A DNA stretch of 63,243 nucleotides from positions 1 to 63,243 of the forward strand of contig SVGC01000021.1 of assembly GCA_015056495.1 (NCBI GenBank). Reading direction: 5' to 3'. Shown here piece after piece: positions 52,909 to 62,680 of this stretch. Source of the stretch: Butyrivibrio sp. Its GTDB lineage: Bacteria > Bacillota > Clostridia > Lachnospirales > Lachnospiraceae. Under the pieces are notes generated by a model that saw only the letters and a list, made by a program, of their open reading frames with translations, did no database searches and was not told where the DNA came from. Positions within the stretch are counted from its first letter, which is position 1. Every line of letters begins with the position of its first letter. Both the position numbers and the translations under genes were made by a program.

Positions 52909-55900
52909 ATGAATTTTACTGACGAACAACAGGCGGTAATTGATGCAAGACATAGTAATATATTGGTTTCAGCAGCTGCAGGCTCTGGTAAAACAGCAGT
53001 GCTGGTTGAGCGAATAATCCAGCTCATAACAGGGGATGAGCCAATTGATATAGATAAACTATTGGTAGTTACTTTTACCAAGGCTGCTGCTACGCAGATG
53101 AAAGAGAGGATAACTGAGGCCATAAGTGTTAGGCTTGCCGAAAATCCTGATAATAAGCATCTTCAGAGACAGGAAACTCTTATTCATAACGCCCAGATAA
53201 CGACAATAGACTCTTTTTGCCAATATGTTATCCGCAATAACTTCAATGATATCGGTCTTGATCCGGGTTACAGAGTTGCTGACGAAGGCGAGATTAAGCT
53301 GATGCAGCAGGATGTTATGGCAGAGCTTTTAGAAGAAGAGTATGAAAAAGGTGATGCTGATTTTCTCTATCTCATGGATTATTATGCGACAGGTAGCAGT
53401 GATAAGGATATAGAAGAATATATCCTGCAGTTGTATAAGTTTGCCATGAGTATGCCATGGCCTGAGGACTGGCTAAATGACCGCGGATATGACTACGACA
53501 TAGAGGGTAAAGAGTTTGATGAACTGGATTTTGTAAAGCTCTGTACTCAGCAGATAAAAGACATAATAAATGATTGTGCAGACAGATATAAAACTGCGAT
53601 AAGTATCTGCAATGCTCCTGATGGTCCTTATTTTTATGGTGACCTGTTCGAGAGAGAAATGCATACATTGGTCAATTGTGCAAATGCCGGAGATTTTTGC
53701 GACTTGCAGGATGCTGTGAATGGCATTTCATATGACAGGCTTCCATCTAAAAAGGATGACTCTGTTAACAAAGACAAGCGTGAAAGAGCAAAAGGAATAC
53801 GTGACGAAATAAAAAAGCAGATTGAAGCTATCAAAAAGGCGTATTTTGGCCTTTCTCAGGAACGAATACTAGAGCAGATGCAGTTATGCTCAAGAGCTGT
53901 GCATGAGTTATCAAGGCTGGCTATTCAGTTTAAAGAAAAGTTTGACGCGGCAAAAAGAAAAGCTGGCGTTATTGATTTTGGAGATATGGAGCATTTTGCA
54001 CTGGAGATACTTGTGCATCACGAAAGCAGGACTGACACTACTCCGGAGATCAATGAGCCAACGGCAGCGGCTCTTGAATACAGAAGCTTTTTCAAAGAGA
54101 TACTTATAGACGAGTATCAGGATAGTAATAACGTTCAGGAGCTTATTCTCAGCGTAATTGGCGGCGATGATCCTGATACATATGACAGGTTCATGGTAGG
54201 TGATGTAAAGCAGAGTATCTATAAGTTCCGATTGGCAAGACCTGAGATTTTTATGGAAAAGCTGGATACTTATTCCAAGGATTCAGATGCAAGTCTCAGA
54301 AGAATAGATCTTCATAGGAATTTTAGAAGTAGATGCCAGGTCCTTGACAGCACCAATTATATTTTCAGACAGATAATGGACCGAGACTTGGGCGGAGTTG
54401 CTTATGATACAGATGCCATGCTTGTAACAGGCTCTACTGCATATCCTGCGCCGTATTCAGATACTGCTTTTGATACAGAAATGTATATCATCAAGACTGA
54501 TAAAGAAGATGATGATGATGAAACGTCTTTTGAGGAATCAGCTGATGATATAGCAAACCCTAAAAAGATGTCTGGAAAGCAGCAGGAAGCAATGGTAATA
54601 GCTGGGCGCATACAAGACCTTATGGCTAATGGCAAGGTTACTTCTAAGGATGGCACATACAGAGATGTCAAATATAGTGATATCGTTATATTGCTGAGAA
54701 CAGCTTCAGGCTGGGATGATGAGATCAAAAAGGTGCTTGAAGCGGAAGGCATACCTGCGTATATAGAATCAAGAACCGGATATTTTGCTGCTTCTGAGGT
54801 ATTAACACTGTTACAATTGTTTGCTGTGCTTGATAATGCCCTTCAGGACATTCCACTTGTAAGTGTCATGCATTCATACATTGGCGGCTTTACAGATGAG
54901 GAAATGGCGACTATCAAAGCCGCAGACAAGATAAGAGGAGAAAAGTTCTATTACAGCTTAAAGCGATATGCAGAGACTGATAGTGAAGATACTGAACAAA
55001 ACCTTGTATCTGATGAGCTTCAGCAGAAGGTCAGGGCTTTTCTTGAACTGATAGCTGATTTTAGGCAAAAAACTGTGTATATGCCTGTTCATGAGCTTTT
55101 GGTATATATTTTGAATAAAACAGGATATAAGGAATATGTTACGGCTCTACCAGGCGGTTCGCAGAGGAGGGCTAATATCGACATGCTCCTTCAGAGAGCC
55201 AGTGATTTTGAGCAGACTAATTTTAAAGGTGTATTTCATTTTGTAAGATATATTGAGCAGCTCAGGCAGTATGAGGTGGATTATGGAGAGGCCAATATAT
55301 TGGATGAGCACGCTGATGTAGTCAGGATCATGAGTATACATAAGAGTAAGGGATTGGAATTCCCGATAGTCTTTGTAGCAGGACTTTCCAAAAAGTTCAA
55401 TACCAGAGACCTTAGCGGTGACCTAATTGTGGATGTGGATATTGGAATAGGCACCAGCTGCATTGATGCAGAAAATCGTGTTAAATTCACTACTTTGCGT
55501 CAGCAGGTACTTAAGAACAAAATGAAACAGGATAGTCTTGGAGAAGAGCTCAGGATCCTATATGTAGCCATGACCAGAGCAAAGGAAAAGCTGATCATGA
55601 CTTGCTCTGTCAAGAATCCTGAAAAAGGAATCCTGAAGGCTCTTGGAGGTATCAGAGCTATAGATTTTGAAAGCGATGCTCTGCAACCGGAAGCACTGCC
55701 GTACACTTATAGAAGTAATTTTGAAAACTATTACAAAGTTGTGATGCCGGCTCTCTTGAGACATCCTAGTGCAGTATCACTCTTACAAGCACTTGATATG
55801 GATCCGGAACTTGTGAAAAATATCACTGATAAAAGAAATAATTTGCCAAATTTCATATATCATGTGTTATCTGCAGATGATATCCATGCCAGCATAATGA

Positions 55901-56724
55901 AGGATGAGACGGCTTTTGCCATTAGAAAAGAAAGACTTGAAAGAGATATCACCACAGCGGATATAGATGAAGATCTCTACAAAGTACTGACGGATAAATT
56001 TAATTATAAATATGGATATGACAATCTTGCAGATCTATATACCAAGACTACTGTCACAGAGCTGAAAAAAGAACTTCTTGAAGAGCAGGCTGAGGCTACA
56101 GCCCATATGTTTGAAGGCAGTGCTGAGAAAGAGCCTTATGTTCCGGCCTTCATTCAGGAAAAAGCTCCTATGCGCGGAGCTCAGCGAGGTACAGCATATC
56201 ATAGGATCATGGAACTACTGGACAAGGATATGTATAGTCTTGTAGATAAAAATGGTTCTGGTAAAGCAACGGCTGATACTCTAAATTGCATTAAAGACTG
56301 GATGAAAAAGCAAGCTGATAGAGGCTTTATACCAGATGATTATGTGGATACAGTTAATCCATCAGATGTGTATAAATTCATGTCCAGTGCCCTTGGCAGA
56401 AGGATGTCAGCAGCGCTTAGCAGCAACAAGCTATTTTGCGAAAAGCCATTTATGATGGGTATACCTGCAAGTACGATAAATAGTGATTTCCCTGAATCTG
56501 AAATGCTCCTGATCCAAGGTATTATTGATGCCTGGTTTATAGAAGATGATCACATAATCCTGATGGATTACAAGACTGATCGTGTAAAACAGGGACAGGA
56601 GCTTATTGATAGATACCATATTCAGCTGGATTACTATCAGGAGGCCCTTGAGAGCATCACTGGCAAAAAAGTAAAAGAAAAGTGGATTTATTCATTTGCA
56701 CTTGCAAGTGACATACAATTATAA
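52909..56724 (+). CDS. addA: ATP-dependent helicase/nuclease subunit A
   Basis: This 1271-residue superfamily I helicase and nuclease is the motor subunit of AddAB. It has FTDEQQAVID at the start, Walker A AAAGSGKTAVLVERI, motif Ia VVTFTKAAATQMKERI, the DExQD box LIDEYQDSN, helicase motifs near YVAMTRAKEKL, and the C-terminal nuclease motif LMDYKTDRV. All catalytic motifs are intact. Acidic low-complexity runs (DDDDETSFEESADD) occur near residue 535. It probably shares an operon with addB. A partial multi-hairpin repeat follows, shared with the end of hflX. Confidence 0.96.
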   Translation: MNFTDEQQAVIDARHSNILVSAAAGSGKTAVLVERIIQLITGDEPIDIDKLLVVTFTKAAATQMKERITEAISVRLAENPDNKHLQRQETLIHNAQITTIDSFCQYVIRNNFNDIGLDPGYRVADEGEIKLMQQDVMAELLEEEYEKGDADFLYLMDYYATGSSDKDIEEYILQLYKFAMSMPWPEDWLNDRGYDYDIEGKEFDELDFVKLCTQQIKDIINDCADRYKTAISICNAPDGPYFYGDLFEREMHTLVNCANAGDFCDLQDAVNGISYDRLPSKKDDSVNKDKRERAKGIRDEIKKQIEAIKKAYFGLSQERILEQMQLCSRAVHELSRLAIQFKEKFDAAKRKAGVIDFGDMEHFALEILVHHESRTDTTPEINEPTAAALEYRSFFKEILIDEYQDSNNVQELILSVIGGDDPDTYDRFMVGDVKQSIYKFRLARPEIFMEKLDTYSKDSDASLRRIDLHRNFRSRCQVLDSTNYIFRQIMDRDLGGVAYDTDAMLVTGSTAYPAPYSDTAFDTEMYIIKTDKEDDDDETSFEESADDIANPKKMSGKQQEAMVIAGRIQDLMANGKVTSKDGTYRDVKYSDIVILLRTASGWDDEIKKVLEAEGIPAYIESRTGYFAASEVLTLLQLFAVLDNALQDIPLVSVMHSYIGGFTDEEMATIKAADKIRGEKFYYSLKRYAETDSEDTEQNLVSDELQQKVRAFLELIADFRQKTVYMPVHELLVYILNKTGYKEYVTALPGGSQRRANIDMLLQRASDFEQTNFKGVFHFVRYIEQLRQYEVDYGEANILDEHADVVRIMSIHKSKGLEFPIVFVAGLSKKFNTRDLSGDLIVDVDIGIGTSCIDAENRVKFTTLRQQVLKNKMKQDSLGEELRILYVAMTRAKEKLIMTCSVKNPEKGILKALGGIRAIDFESDALQPEALPYTYRSNFENYYKVVMPALLRHPSAVSLLQALDMDPELVKNITDKRNNLPNFIYHVLSADDIHASIMKDETAFAIRKERLERDITTADIDEDLYKVLTDKFNYKYGYDNLADLYTKTTVTELKKELLEEQAEATAHMFEGSAEKEPYVPAFIQEKAPMRGAQRGTAYHRIMELLDKDMYSLVDKNGSGKATADTLNCIKDWMKKQADRGFIPDDYVDTVNPSDVYKFMSSALGRRMSAALSSNKLFCEKPFMMGIPASTINSDFPESEMLLIQGIIDAWFIEDDHIILMDYKTDRVKQGQELIDRYHIQLDYYQEALESITGKKVKEKWIYSFALASDIQL

Positions 56725-56756
56725 GTAAAGTGAAATGGACTGTTGACTCACGTCCT

Positions 56757-56802
56757 CACTCGGCGCGAATGCGCATCCTTAGCGGAGCGTTTTTTATATC
56801 AT
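56757..56802 (-). repeat. Multi-hairpin repeat, partial copy forming the end of hflX
   Basis: On the minus strand this reads ATGATATAAAAAACGCTCCGCTAAGG and then GATGCGCATTCGCGCCGAGTG, the central part of the 4029 element. Its first bases are the last codons and the TAA stop of hflX, so the element abuts or has captured the gene end. The other hairpins are absent. Confidence 0.75.
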
Positions 56803-58110
56803 GTACTTCTCATACCTTCCTGCATTGGCTTTGCTGCATGATACATGTATCTTGGTGCCTTCAGGAAGGTATTCTGTATTGCTGATGATTGCAGTATTGT
56901 TAAGTGCTGCCAGTACGCCGCCTTCTGAGTAAGGAATCAGCATATCACATTCAACAGTTCCTGATTTAAGAGTAGTCTCGATCAGATCAAGTAGCTCTTC
57001 TATACCGATACCTTGCTTTGCAGACATGTAGATGCTGTCATCCCTTACAAATGGGAGCTCTACCATGACACCATCTGCGATATCCACTTTATTATAGACG
57101 TATATGATAGGTATATCTCCGGCACCAATCTCTGCAAGGGTTTTAGTGGTAACATCTAAATGTGCCTTGTAATCTGGATCTGAGTAATCAATTACCTCCA
57201 AAAGCACGTCAGAGTATTTTACTTCGTCAAGGGTAGAGCGAAATGCTTTAACCAGAGTGTGTGGAAGCTCATCAATAAAGCCAACAGTATCAGAAAGCAG
57301 GAATGGTCTGTGGTTTGGCGCATTGATCTTTCTTACTGTGGTATCAAGTGTGGCAAAGAGCATATCTTTTTCAAATACTTTCTTTTCCTCAGCATCTTCT
57401 CCGCCGTATATTTCCAGAAGCTTGTTCATGAGAGTTGATTTACCTGCATTGGTATATCCGACAAGAGAGATCTTTATCATTCCTGAATTTATTCTTTTAC
57501 CACGCTGGGTAGTACGTTCTCTCTCAACATTCTCAAGTTCTTTTCTCAGCTCACTTATGCGCTTTTCGATATGTCTACGATCTAGTTCGATCTTTTTTTC
57601 ACCGGAACCTTTATTACTAAGTCTTCCAGAGCCGCCCTGGCCGCCACCACCTTGCCTGCTAAGTTCTGCGCGCATACCTGCCAGGCGAGGAAGCATATAC
57701 TGGAGCTGTGCTGATTCTACCTGCAGTTTGGATTCTCTTGTACGAGCTCTTGAACTGAATATCTGCAAGATAAGACCGGTTCTGTCTATTACCTCTGTAT
57801 CAAAGGCTTTTTCGAGGTTTCTGATCTGAAGAGGAGATAAGGTTTCTGAGAAAACTATGATATCAGCATCTTTTACATAGATTTCATTTTTGATCTCTTC
57901 AATCTTACCGCTTCCGATCAGCGTTCCATGATCTGCGCTTTGTACCAACTGTGTAACAGTTCCTACTACTTCGAGATTGCAGGCCTCAGCCAGATCTTTA
58001 AGTTCTGTCATTGATCGCTGAAATCTCTCTTCACTCATAGACAGATTGGCGCCTACAAGTATAGCCCTTGCATTACCTGTATTTGGATTGGTTTCGTAAA
58101 TAGTTCCCAT
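56794..58110 (-). CDS. hflX: GTPase HflX
   Basis: This 438-residue GTPase binds the 50S subunit and rescues or splits stalled ribosomes under stress. It has an N-terminal HflX domain (~15-170, with SGKIEEIKNEI and ETLSPLQIRNLE), a glycine-rich linker (GGGGQGGSG), a coiled coil (~175-205) and the G domain with G1 GYTNAGKST, G3 DTVGFI and G4 NKVD. AGGAG precedes ATG 58110. Its stop lies within a copy of the multi-hairpin repeat. Confidence 0.95.
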   Translation of the reverse strand: MGTIYETNPNTGNARAILVGANLSMSEERFQRSMTELKDLAEACNLEVVGTVTQLVQSADHGTLIGSGKIEEIKNEIYVKDADIIVFSETLSPLQIRNLEKAFDTEVIDRTGLILQIFSSRARTRESKLQVESAQLQYMLPRLAGMRAELSRQGGGGQGGSGRLSNKGSGEKKIELDRRHIEKRISELRKELENVERERTTQRGKRINSGMIKISLVGYTNAGKSTLMNKLLEIYGGEDAEEKKVFEKDMLFATLDTTVRKINAPNHRPFLLSDTVGFIDELPHTLVKAFRSTLDEVKYSDVLLEVIDYSDPDYKAHLDVTTKTLAEIGAGDIPIIYVYNKVDIADGVMVELPFVRDDSIYMSAKQGIGIEELLDLIETTLKSGTVECDMLIPYSEGGVLAALNNTAIISNTEYLPEGTKIHVSCSKANAGRYEKYMI

Positions 58111-58279
58111 AAATCTCCTAAATTATTCTGATATTATCCAAAATATATTGATCAATAATATTACAAAAATCCCCATATTCATATTGCACAGACCGGTTTT
58201 AGTGATCTTATAAAAAGATGATCACAATAATTGGAAGTACAATAGTCATACAGGGATTAAAATTCGCTGTTGCTAATCT

Positions 58280-59290
58280 TTATAACAGTTCAATTCCGGC
58301 TTTTGATGTTTCTTTTAACATTTCTTCCGGCCAGAGTGAGCACTGAACTTCACCTATATGTGCCTTACGAAGGAAGAACATACAGATTCTTGACTGACCG
58401 ATACCACCACCGATTGTAAGTGGAAGTTCACCCTTAAGTACAGCTTTCTGGAATGGAAGATCAGCTCTTTCTGGACAACCAGCTTTATCAAGCTGTTCCT
58501 TCAGTGATTTCTCATCTACACGGATACCCATTGATGAGAGCTCAAGAGCAATATCAAGTACAGGATAGTATACCATGATATCTGCATTTAACTGCCAATC
58601 ATCATAGTCAGGAGCACGTCCATCATGTCTTTCGCCTGATTCCATAGTATCACCGATCTTCATGATACATACAGCACCCTTAGCTTTGGCAATGAAATAT
58701 TCACGTTCATGAGGAGTGTTATCCGGGAACATATCCTCAAGTTCCTGTGTTGTTATAAAGAAAATATCATGAGGAAGTATCTCCTCGATATAATCATATT
58801 GAATAGACATGAATTTTTCAGTTTTACGAAGTACCTTATAAACAGTTTTAACTGTCTCCATAAGGAACTCAATAGTACGATCCTCGCGGGAGATTACCTT
58901 TTCCCAATCCCACTGATCAACAAAAATAGAGTGGATGTTATCTGGAATCTCATCTCTACGGATGGCATTCATATCTGTATATAAACCTTCGCCTACTTTA
59001 AAACCGTATTTCTGAAGTGCGTATCTTTTCCATTTAGCAAGGGAGTGAACGATTTCTGCTTCACGCTCATTTTCATTTTTGATATCGAAAGAAACAGGTC
59101 TTTCAACTCCATTAAGGTTATCATTGAGTCCTGATGAAGGATCAACGAAAAGTGGAGCAGATACTCTCAGAAGATTAAGTCTTGCTGCAAGCATTCCCTG
59201 AAAAAAGTCTTTTACAGTTTTAATAGCTATCTGTGTGTCGTGCAGGTTGAGTGCAGACTGATAGTCCTTTGGGATTTTGAGGTTTTCCAT
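58280..59290 (-). CDS. asnA: Aspartate-ammonia ligase (asparagine synthetase A)
   Basis: This 336-residue enzyme makes asparagine from aspartate, ammonia and ATP through an aspartyl-AMP intermediate. It has the class II aminoacyl-tRNA-synthetase-like core with VSAPLFVDPSSGLNDNLNG, DMNAIRRDE, SIFVDQWDWEK and the motif 3-like GGGIGQSRICM. Length is normal. ATG 59290 is chosen because AGGAG is 9 bases upstream; an in-frame TTG 18 bases earlier lies over that site. It is monocistronic. Confidence 0.95.
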   Translation of the reverse strand: MENLKIPKDYQSALNLHDTQIAIKTVKDFFQGMLAARLNLLRVSAPLFVDPSSGLNDNLNGVERPVSFDIKNENEREAEIVHSLAKWKRYALQKYGFKVGEGLYTDMNAIRRDEIPDNIHSIFVDQWDWEKVISREDRTIEFLMETVKTVYKVLRKTEKFMSIQYDYIEEILPHDIFFITTQELEDMFPDNTPHEREYFIAKAKGAVCIMKIGDTMESGERHDGRAPDYDDWQLNADIMVYYPVLDIALELSSMGIRVDEKSLKEQLDKAGCPERADLPFQKAVLKGELPLTIGGGIGQSRICMFFLRKAHIGEVQCSLWPEEMLKETSKAGIELL

Positions 59291-59436
59291 ATTATTTTTC
59301 TCCTGCAATGATTTAACGTATTAAAGCGATTTTTGAAAAACAAACAATCACTATGATATTTAAACTCTTTTTAGTCAACAATGCAAGAAAAATTGCAAAA
59401 TATATATTCTTAATAATTTGAACACACTTTTTTCAT

Positions 59437-59465
59437 TTTACTTTTAACGAAAAATAGAGTATAAC
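59437..59465 (+). promoter_or_regulatory. Promoter of the HPr-like gene
   Basis: TTTACT (59437-59442), 17 bases, then TATAAC (59460-59465). Confidence 0.6.
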
Positions 59466-59514
59466 AATTAAAAATGTTAATAAAGTTTTCAAAAGAAAGA
59501 AGAAGGTGATTCCA

Positions 59515-59751
59515 ATGCACAGTAGCTATAGACGTTCAATAATGCTTAGCCCTTATCAGGTAAAAGACTTTGTTAATGCGGCTACAAAATGTGATTTTGA
59601 TATTGACGTATACAATAACAGATATGTAGTAGACGCTAAGTCAATACTTGGTGTTTTAGGTCTTGATCTTTCAAAGCCTGTAACAGTTGAATATCATGGA
59701 ATTAATTCAGAATTTGAGTCATTCCTTGATTCACTTGCAGTTGCTTGCTGA
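59515..59751 (+). CDS. HPr-like small protein lacking the phosphorylated His
   Basis: This 78-residue protein matches the core of the PTS phosphocarrier HPr fold: a helix with FVNAATKCDFDI, the strand-turn YVVDAKSILGVLGL (equivalent to the regulatory-Ser loop of HPr, SILGVLxL) and VTVEYHG. The N-terminal region has no His where HPr carries its phosphohistidine, so it cannot act as a sugar-PTS carrier. A regulatory role like Crh through the Ser of DAKSILG is possible (inference). ATG 59515 fits GAAGGTG upstream better than the GTG at 59506. It has its own promoter and a terminator-like hairpin downstream. Confidence 0.75.
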   Translation: MHSSYRRSIMLSPYQVKDFVNAATKCDFDIDVYNNRYVVDAKSILGVLGLDLSKPVTVEYHGINSEFESFLDSLAVAC

Positions 59752-59813
59752 TCATTGTTACTTAGTTCATGACAGGTAACAAGCATTTAGGCATATTTAA
59801 ATATTGTTGAAGC

Positions 59814-59852
59814 ACTCTCCGTAGTATAAAATATACTTCGGAGAGTTTTTTT
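59814..59852 (+). promoter_or_regulatory. Terminator-like hairpin containing the helicase ribosome site
   Basis: ACTCTCCGTAGTATA pairs with TATACTTCGGAGAGT (one mismatch) around a 3-base loop, followed directly by T7 and then ATG 59853. The only Shine-Dalgarno of the helicase gene, GGAG at 59840-59843 (9 bases before ATG), lies in the right arm. It both ends the HPr-like transcript and hides the ribosome site if read through. Confidence 0.7.
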
Positions 59853-62375
59853 ATGAGCGACGAGATAAGGATATCCGTAAGAGGGCTGGTAGAGTTCATC
59901 TTAAGAGACGGAGATATTGATAATAGAATACATACAGGCTCCGACAATGCAATGCAGGAGGGAAGCCGTATCCACAGGATGATACAAAAGAGCATGGGAT
60001 CTACATATCATGCAGAGTATCCTCTCAAACTTACCTGGCAGGCAGGGGATTATGATATTGTTGTTGAAGGAAGAGCTGATGGAGTCCTTGAAAGCGGTGA
60101 TGGCCCTGCAAAAGGAGAGTTGTATACAGATAATACGTCACAGGATAATCCTGGGATTCCGATATTACAGGCTCTTAGCGGCGATGAAGCAGCTTTGGAT
60201 TTTGACTGGACTCAGACAGTACTTATTGATGAGATAAAAGGCACATACAGAGATCTGAAAAAGATGTTATCTCCAGTCAAGGCGCATTTGGCTCAGGCCA
60301 AGTGCTATGCATACATATATGCCCTTCAGAATAATTTAGAGCATATACGTGTGAGAATGACCTACTGCAATATTGATTCTGAAGAGACAAGATATTTTTA
60401 CTATAATTATTCATTTGAGGAATTATCTAATTGGTTTCTGGAACTGATCAATGAATACAAGAAGTGGGCTGATTTTGAACATGAGTGGAAAAAAGTCAGG
60501 ACAGCTTCTATCAAAAAAACAGAATTTCCATTTCCATACAGAGAAGGTCAGAAGGACCTTGCTGCTGGTGTTTACAGGACAATTGTACATGGAAGAAAGT
60601 TATTTCTTGAGGCTCCAACAGGAACAGGAAAGACTATTACAACTGTTTTTCCTACCATTAAAGCTATAGGCGAGGGCAAAGCTGACAGAATGTTCTATCT
60701 TACGGCCAAGACAATTACCAGAACTGTCGCAGAAGACGCAGTGGAGCTGCTTAGAACAACAGGAGGTCTCAAGTTCAAGACTACTACGATCACCGCCAGG
60801 GATAAGATATGCTTTTTAGATGAGAGCAATTGCAATCCAGTGGCATGTCCTTATGCCAAAGGCCATTTTGATCGCATAAATGAAGCAATGTACGACCTTC
60901 TTACCCATGAAGATAATTTTAGCAGGGAAAAGATCGTTGAATATGCTAAAAAGCATATGGTCTGTCCGTTCGAGATGTCTCTGGATATGAGCCTTTTTTC
61001 TGACGGTATCATATGCGATTACAATTATGTTTTTGATCCTTTTGTTTATCTTAAGAGATTTTTTGCAGAAGGTAAAAAAGGAGACTATCTGTTCCTTATA
61101 GATGAAGCACATAATCTTCTCGATAGAGGAAGGGATATGTATAGTGCTCAGCTCTATAAAGAGAGCTTTTTGGAGCTTAAAAGGACCATTCAGGAGGCTC
61201 ATCCTCGTATAGCGTCCCATCTTGATAAGTGCAACAAGGAATTTCTTGCATTAAAAAGAGATTGTGAAGACTGTAAGGTACTTGCTTCTATTGATCCTTT
61301 GCTGAATCCACTTCAGAGGCTGGCAGCTATAATTTCTGAATACCTTGAAAATCACAATGAGGGCCCATTCAGGAATGAAATTCTGGAGTTTTACTTTGAT
61401 CTTTATAGATTTCTTGATATCTATGAGAGAGTCAATGATAAATATACTATGTATTGCGAGATAGAAGCTGATGGAAGGTTTATGGTCAAACTATTTTGCG
61501 TAAATCCGTCAGATAATCTTGCGGAGTGTCTTGCAAGAGGAAGGTCGACAATACTATTTTCTGCAACCTTACTGCCAATACAGTATTATAAAAAGCTTCT
61601 TGGCGGCAAGGATGAAGATTACGAGATGTATGCTCATTCAGTGTTTGATCCATCACAGTGCGGATTGTTTATTGGCAGTGATGTGACCAGTAAATATTCC
61701 AGGAGAAACAAGGATGAGTATGAGAAGATTGCTTCATACATAAATAACGTAGTATCAGCTAAAAAAGGTAATTACCTAGTGTTCTTTCCATCACATGCCT
61801 TTCTTGAGCAGGTTATGATGGAGTATGTGGATAACTTCCTGGATGAGGAAGAAACTGAACTGCTGGTCCAGAGTGATTACATGAGCGAAGGCGCGAGAGA
61901 AGAGTTTCTTGATCGGTTTTCAGCTGGCAATGATGTGGATCTGTCAAAAGTTATCCACATGGATCTGGAAATAGAGGAAGATAGAAACGTACTGGGCTTT
62001 TGCGTCATGGGTGGAATCTTCAGTGAAGGAATAGACTTGAAACGCGATAGCCTTATAGGTGTAATTGTTGTAGGTACAGGTATTCCACAGGTATGTAATG
62101 AGAGAGAGATACTCAGAGAGTACTTTGAAGAACATGATAAGGACGGATTCGACTATGCGTACCGTTTTCCAGGTATGAATAAGGTGCTGCAGGCAGCAGG
62201 ACGTGTTATCAGGACAGAAGATGATTTAGGAGTAGTGGTATTACTGGACGAGCGATTTATGCAGTCTGGATATCAATCACTTTTTCCACGAGAATGGAAT
62301 AAAATTAACCAAATATCGACTAATACAGTCAAAAATAGCGTAAACTCATTCTGGGAAAGCAAAAGGCGGGAATAA
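59853..62375 (+). CDS. PD-(D/E)XK nuclease fused to XPD/DinG-type Fe-S helicase
   Basis: This 840-residue protein has two parts. Residues ~1-200 form a Cas4/AddB-like nuclease with His41 (GSRIHRM), Asp76 (GRADG), Glu127-x-Lys129 (DEIKGT) and the trailing QAKCYAY motif, all intact. Residues ~235-835 are a superfamily II 5'-3' helicase with Walker A APTGTGKT, four Fe-S cysteines (KIC, SNC, VACPY, MVCPFE), DEAH box LIDEAHN, and the C-terminal QAAGRVIR. Members of the XPD/DinG group unwind damaged or R-loop DNA. The fusion suggests cutting coupled to unwinding. It is the last gene before a long non-coding stretch. Confidence 0.88.
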   Translation: MSDEIRISVRGLVEFILRDGDIDNRIHTGSDNAMQEGSRIHRMIQKSMGSTYHAEYPLKLTWQAGDYDIVVEGRADGVLESGDGPAKGELYTDNTSQDNPGIPILQALSGDEAALDFDWTQTVLIDEIKGTYRDLKKMLSPVKAHLAQAKCYAYIYALQNNLEHIRVRMTYCNIDSEETRYFYYNYSFEELSNWFLELINEYKKWADFEHEWKKVRTASIKKTEFPFPYREGQKDLAAGVYRTIVHGRKLFLEAPTGTGKTITTVFPTIKAIGEGKADRMFYLTAKTITRTVAEDAVELLRTTGGLKFKTTTITARDKICFLDESNCNPVACPYAKGHFDRINEAMYDLLTHEDNFSREKIVEYAKKHMVCPFEMSLDMSLFSDGIICDYNYVFDPFVYLKRFFAEGKKGDYLFLIDEAHNLLDRGRDMYSAQLYKESFLELKRTIQEAHPRIASHLDKCNKEFLALKRDCEDCKVLASIDPLLNPLQRLAAIISEYLENHNEGPFRNEILEFYFDLYRFLDIYERVNDKYTMYCEIEADGRFMVKLFCVNPSDNLAECLARGRSTILFSATLLPIQYYKKLLGGKDEDYEMYAHSVFDPSQCGLFIGSDVTSKYSRRNKDEYEKIASYINNVVSAKKGNYLVFFPSHAFLEQVMMEYVDNFLDEEETELLVQSDYMSEGAREEFLDRFSAGNDVDLSKVIHMDLEIEEDRNVLGFCVMGGIFSEGIDLKRDSLIGVIVVGTGIPQVCNEREILREYFEEHDKDGFDYAYRFPGMNKVLQAAGRVIRTEDDLGVVVLLDERFMQSGYQSLFPREWNKINQISTNTVKNSVNSFWESKRRE

Positions 62376-62397
62376 TAGTAATTATTCTCGCCTTTTA
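62362..62397 (+). terminator. Terminator of the nuclease-helicase gene
   Basis: AAAAGGCGGGAATAAT pairs with ATTATTCTCGCCTTTT. The stop codon lies inside the stem. Confidence 0.85.
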
Positions 62398-62428
62398 TGT
62401 CAACAAAAACCACAGAGAAATCCACATT

Positions 62429-62469
62429 GGTTAACATAATTCATAATTATCGGGCATTATGTTAACCAT
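62429..62469. repeat. Inverted repeat with TTATGTTAACC-type arms
   Basis: TGGTTAACATAAT (62429-62441) and ATTATGTTAACCA (62457-62469) are perfect 13-bp arms with a 15-base centre. The arm contains TTATGTTAA, which resembles the XerD-side arm of dif sites; the centre is longer than the 6-8 bases of a dif site. It lies in the gene-free 62.4-62.9 kb stretch. Confidence 0.8.
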
Positions 62470-62562
62470 ACAATAGCCTAAATTGTTTGAATTGTTCGAA
62501 AAATAACGTCTAAGCGAATACAAAATGACCGTCAAAACAACCTGTTATGACAAGGTTGTCGT

Positions 62563-62571
62563 TGTGGATAA
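62563..62571 (-). promoter_or_regulatory. Consensus DnaA box
   Basis: TGTGGATAA is the exact complement of TTATCCACA. Two poorer matches lie nearby (62419-62427 and 62575-62583). ACAACCT (62537-62543) and AGGTTGT (62553-62559) form a short inverted repeat just before it. Confidence 0.5.
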
Positions 62572-62680
62572 CTCTGTGGAAATTGGGGATTAGTTAGATA
62601 TCGCCTGCTCGAAAAGCCTATGGATACTATCTATGATCAAAAAACGAAAAAACGAGCAGCATGTGGGTACAAAATTTGAT

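Noticed and set aside
57257..57829. 190-codon open frame on the plus strand
   Set aside because: It is antisense to hflX, whose GTPase motifs are unmistakable; the frame is low-complexity Ser/Pro-rich.
62429..62469. A canonical dif site
   Set aside because: The arms are 15 bases apart instead of 6-8 and both are XerD-like, so the layout does not match dif.
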